Part shown: positions 62,088 to 64,000 of the stretch, in pieces | Layout of the letters: every line of letters starts with the position of its first letter | Position numbering within the stretch: the stretch's first letter is position 1 | NCBI GenBank assembly: GCA_024811115.1 | Contig: JAKOGH010000160.1 | Coordinates: 1-64,000, forward strand | Reading direction: 5' to 3' | DNA length: 64,000 bases | From: Terana coerulea | Taxonomy: Eukaryota > Basidiomycota > Agaricomycetes > Polyporales > Phanerochaetaceae | Program-made: the position numbers and the translations under genes | The notes under the pieces: model-generated | Databases searched by the model: none | What the model was told of the DNA's origin: nothing | Seen by the model: only the letters and a program-made list of their open reading frames with translations

Positions 62088-63498
62088 CTACTTCTCTTGC
62101 TTCAAGATCGCCTCGACCTCGGCCCTGATGCTCGCCAGCATGTCCTGCACGCCCTTCACCGGGCGCCACCCGAGCGACCGCGAGTGGTTCGCGACGCCGC
62201 GCGCGTTCGTCCCGTACGACGCGCCCCGTTCCTACCGACCCATCAACGTCAGCAACAGCACCGCGCCACGCATTACGGCACGCACCTCCGAGCCAAAGTA
62301 CGCCACAAAGTCCTCCGCGGTGAACGGCGTCGGCTCCGCGTCCTCCGCGCGCCCGAGGTCGACGAGCACCGCGCCGATCTGCTTCGAAATGTCGTACCAC
62401 GCGTGCTCGCCCGCGATCCCGAAGTAGAACCCGTCGCGCCCGTGCCCGACCGTCTCGGGCTTCGCGGTGAGCGCGTCGAAGAGCACGATGTACAGGTCCG
62501 CGACTGCAGACGCGTGCGCCGCCGGTCATTTGGAGCGGCGCTGTGGGTGGAGAGACCGGTGCGCACCTTCGTCGATGTGGACGTCAGGCCAGCGCGCGAC
62601 GCCCTTGCCCACCACGCCGGCGCGTCCGCGGCCCAGCGCCGCCCGGACGAGCGTCGGGATCTGCTGCGACTGCGGGTTCGCGATCCCCGCGTCGACGAGC
62701 GGGCCCGTCGCGATGCCCCAGATCGTGCTCGGCAACACAATATACGACCTCAGATAACCTATTGAAAACACCGTGAGCTGGCCGTGAACGGCGAGTAAAG
62801 GAAGATGCATGTGTGTGGTGGTGGGGGCGGGACGCACCGGCCTGGTCCGCACGCACGATCGCGAGGTCGACGGCGCGGTGCAGCGCGTCCGCGGGGAAGC
62901 TCCGCTCGATGCCGTCCGCGTCCGCGTCGTCGTACACCGTGTCCGTCGTCGCGTTCCCGCCCGTGTCCGCGCCGTGCGTCAGCAGGCCCGTCCCGGACTG
63001 CAGCCCGGCGGCGTGTCAGCGGCGACAGTGAAGCGTTGAGGGACGCACGCACGGTGTGGATGAGGACGGGCAGATCGCCCAGCGTCGCGTGCCGCTTGCG
63101 TAGCCCCCTGAGGAGCGCGTGCGTGGCATCGAGGTCGTCCGCGTCGGCCTGCCGCGACCCCTAGGCTTCAGCACGTACAGTCGGCAAATAGCACACGCAC
63201 CGCTGAAAACACGACGTGCGCGTGTGCGCTGAGCTCCTCCAGCAAATCCAGGTCCGCCAACGACCCCACCACGGCCGTCACGCCGAACGCCTTCAGCTGC
63301 TTCGCCTTCTCGGGCGCGCGCACGAGGGCGGTGAGGGCGAACGTGGCCGCGCTCGGGTGCGCGAGGAGACGCGCGAGCACCGCGCCGCCGATGTAGCCTG
63401 CACGCCCAGCGGCTCGTTAGACACGTCGTGCTCGCTTTCGTGACTGAGCTGCACGCACCTGTCGCGCCGGTGATGAATATCGGGGTTTTGGTCGCCAT
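62088..63498 (-). CDS. NAD(P)-binding epimerase/dehydratase-like protein (atypical SDR)
   Basis: An extended/atypical short-chain dehydrogenase fold, substrate unknown. Exon 1 starts MATKTPIFITGATG (63498). An intron (about 63459-63401) splits the dinucleotide-binding motif, which continues YIGGAVLARLLAH, giving GATGYIGG. Then come TALVRAPEKAKQLKAFGVTA, VVGSLADLDLLEEL, VLIHTSGTGLLTHGADTGGN, IVLPSTIWGIATGPL and VVGKGVARWPDVHIDEVADL. The C-terminus is NHSRSLGWRPVKGVQDMLAS..EAILKQEK (stop 62088-62090). About 355 residues, as in NmrA/epimerase-like fungal proteins. Introns or shifts occur near 63170, 63010, 62840-62760 and 62530. The promoter and first codons are duplicated in front of copy B. 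Confidence 0.85.
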
Positions 63499-64000
63499 GG
63501 TCAGGGGGGGACGTCGGGTGCGGGCAGCAAGGGTAGAGGTTGTGAGCAAGTTGGGTCGTCGCATCCTCGTGCTCGGGCGAGTTGATATACCAGTGGGACG
63601 GGAATGACGTGCGATGTTAGAGCAGCGACGATGGAAGGGAGGAATGGATGCACAAGTTCCAGGTCTGAAAGACGCGGGCGGGTCGCGGTCCGCGCAGCCG
63701 CAAATATGTTCCCACGCAGGGATCAACAAGGATCAACACATACCTCCTCAAGGCAACGCCTGTCGATGCCGCTCACCGCGGCCAGTGCCTCCCAGATCCG
63801 ACCACGCACGCGCAAAGAAAAAAGAAAACCGTGGAAATGGTTGAAACCGAGACGAGTGCGGGTACAACGCGTGAGACTAGACTGTGAAAACACGACGACT
63901 GCAAGTAAACGAGAAACCTCCCCCAACACTCCAGCCGCTGCGTGCCTCCGAAAAAATGAATGCGAGACTTTTGATTCCCCCTCTCTCTGTGCGAAACGAC
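63499..64000. promoter_or_regulatory. Upstream region of the epimerase-like gene, duplicated at 55889-56182 and 57860-58000
   Basis: Contiguous here, split in the other copy. It contains GGATCAACAAGGATCAACAC at 63720-63739, a short direct repeat GATCAAC. No gene is seen to the end of the window. Confidence 0.55.

Overview
This window looks like a Basidiomycota chromosome, most likely Agaricomycetes. Genes are dense and on both strands. Introns are numerous and about 50-70 nt, with GT..AG ends and CTAAC/CTNAC-like branch sites. Gene products include AzgA purine permease, O-acetylhomoserine sulfhydrylase, GINS Sld5, NC2 alpha, CFIm25 and Dap1, and there is a chromodomain Ty3/gypsy element. No bacterial-style operon, CRISPR array, rRNA or convincing tRNA was seen. 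Several conserved proteins are broken by single-base shifts, often in short homopolymers, so I read many frame breaks as assembly errors rather than pseudogenes.

Layout. 1-2099: 5' part of the URA2-type glutaminase/carbamoyl-phosphate synthase gene (minus, runs off the left edge). 2821-10656: complete LTR retrotransposon on the minus strand with a 5-bp target duplication (TATAG), Gag, protease, RT, RNase H, integrase and chromodomain, plus an extra 3' reading frame with paired CCHC knuckles. 10657-13223: nothing convincing. 13224-15340: AzgA purine transporter. 17615-22604: questin-oxidase-like protein and an S9 peptidase (both minus). 23455-27924: tandem duplicate of homocysteine synthase, including its promoter. 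28706-31280: unrecognised protein with repeated dsRBD-like segments. 31422-35838: PhyH dioxygenase, CFIm25 and an alpha/beta-hydrolase. 36259-46344: RhoGEF, C2H2 zinc-finger protein, Sld5 and NC2 alpha.

46872-64000 is the most unusual part. Three related minus-strand genes (A, B, C) encode short all-helical proteins that resemble the N-terminal executioner bundle of MLKL/HeLo-type cell-death proteins. They are interspersed with Dap1, a secreted BNR_4-type protein, a multipass membrane protein and an NAD(P)-binding epimerase-like gene. Copy B has lost its ancestral start codon, carries a duplicate of the epimerase gene's promoter and first codons (with a small internal inversion), has an in-frame stop, and has had its 3' end invaded by a TA-flanked MITE and a 730-bp inverted-repeat element. 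Three non-autonomous TIR elements with 9-bp target duplications lie within 6 kb; one is a long hairpin with 228-bp arms.

Most genes are independent housekeeping or accessory functions. The only clear functional pairing is the duplicated methionine/cysteine pathway enzyme. The best candidate for new biology is the MLKL-like bundle family and the rearrangements around it.
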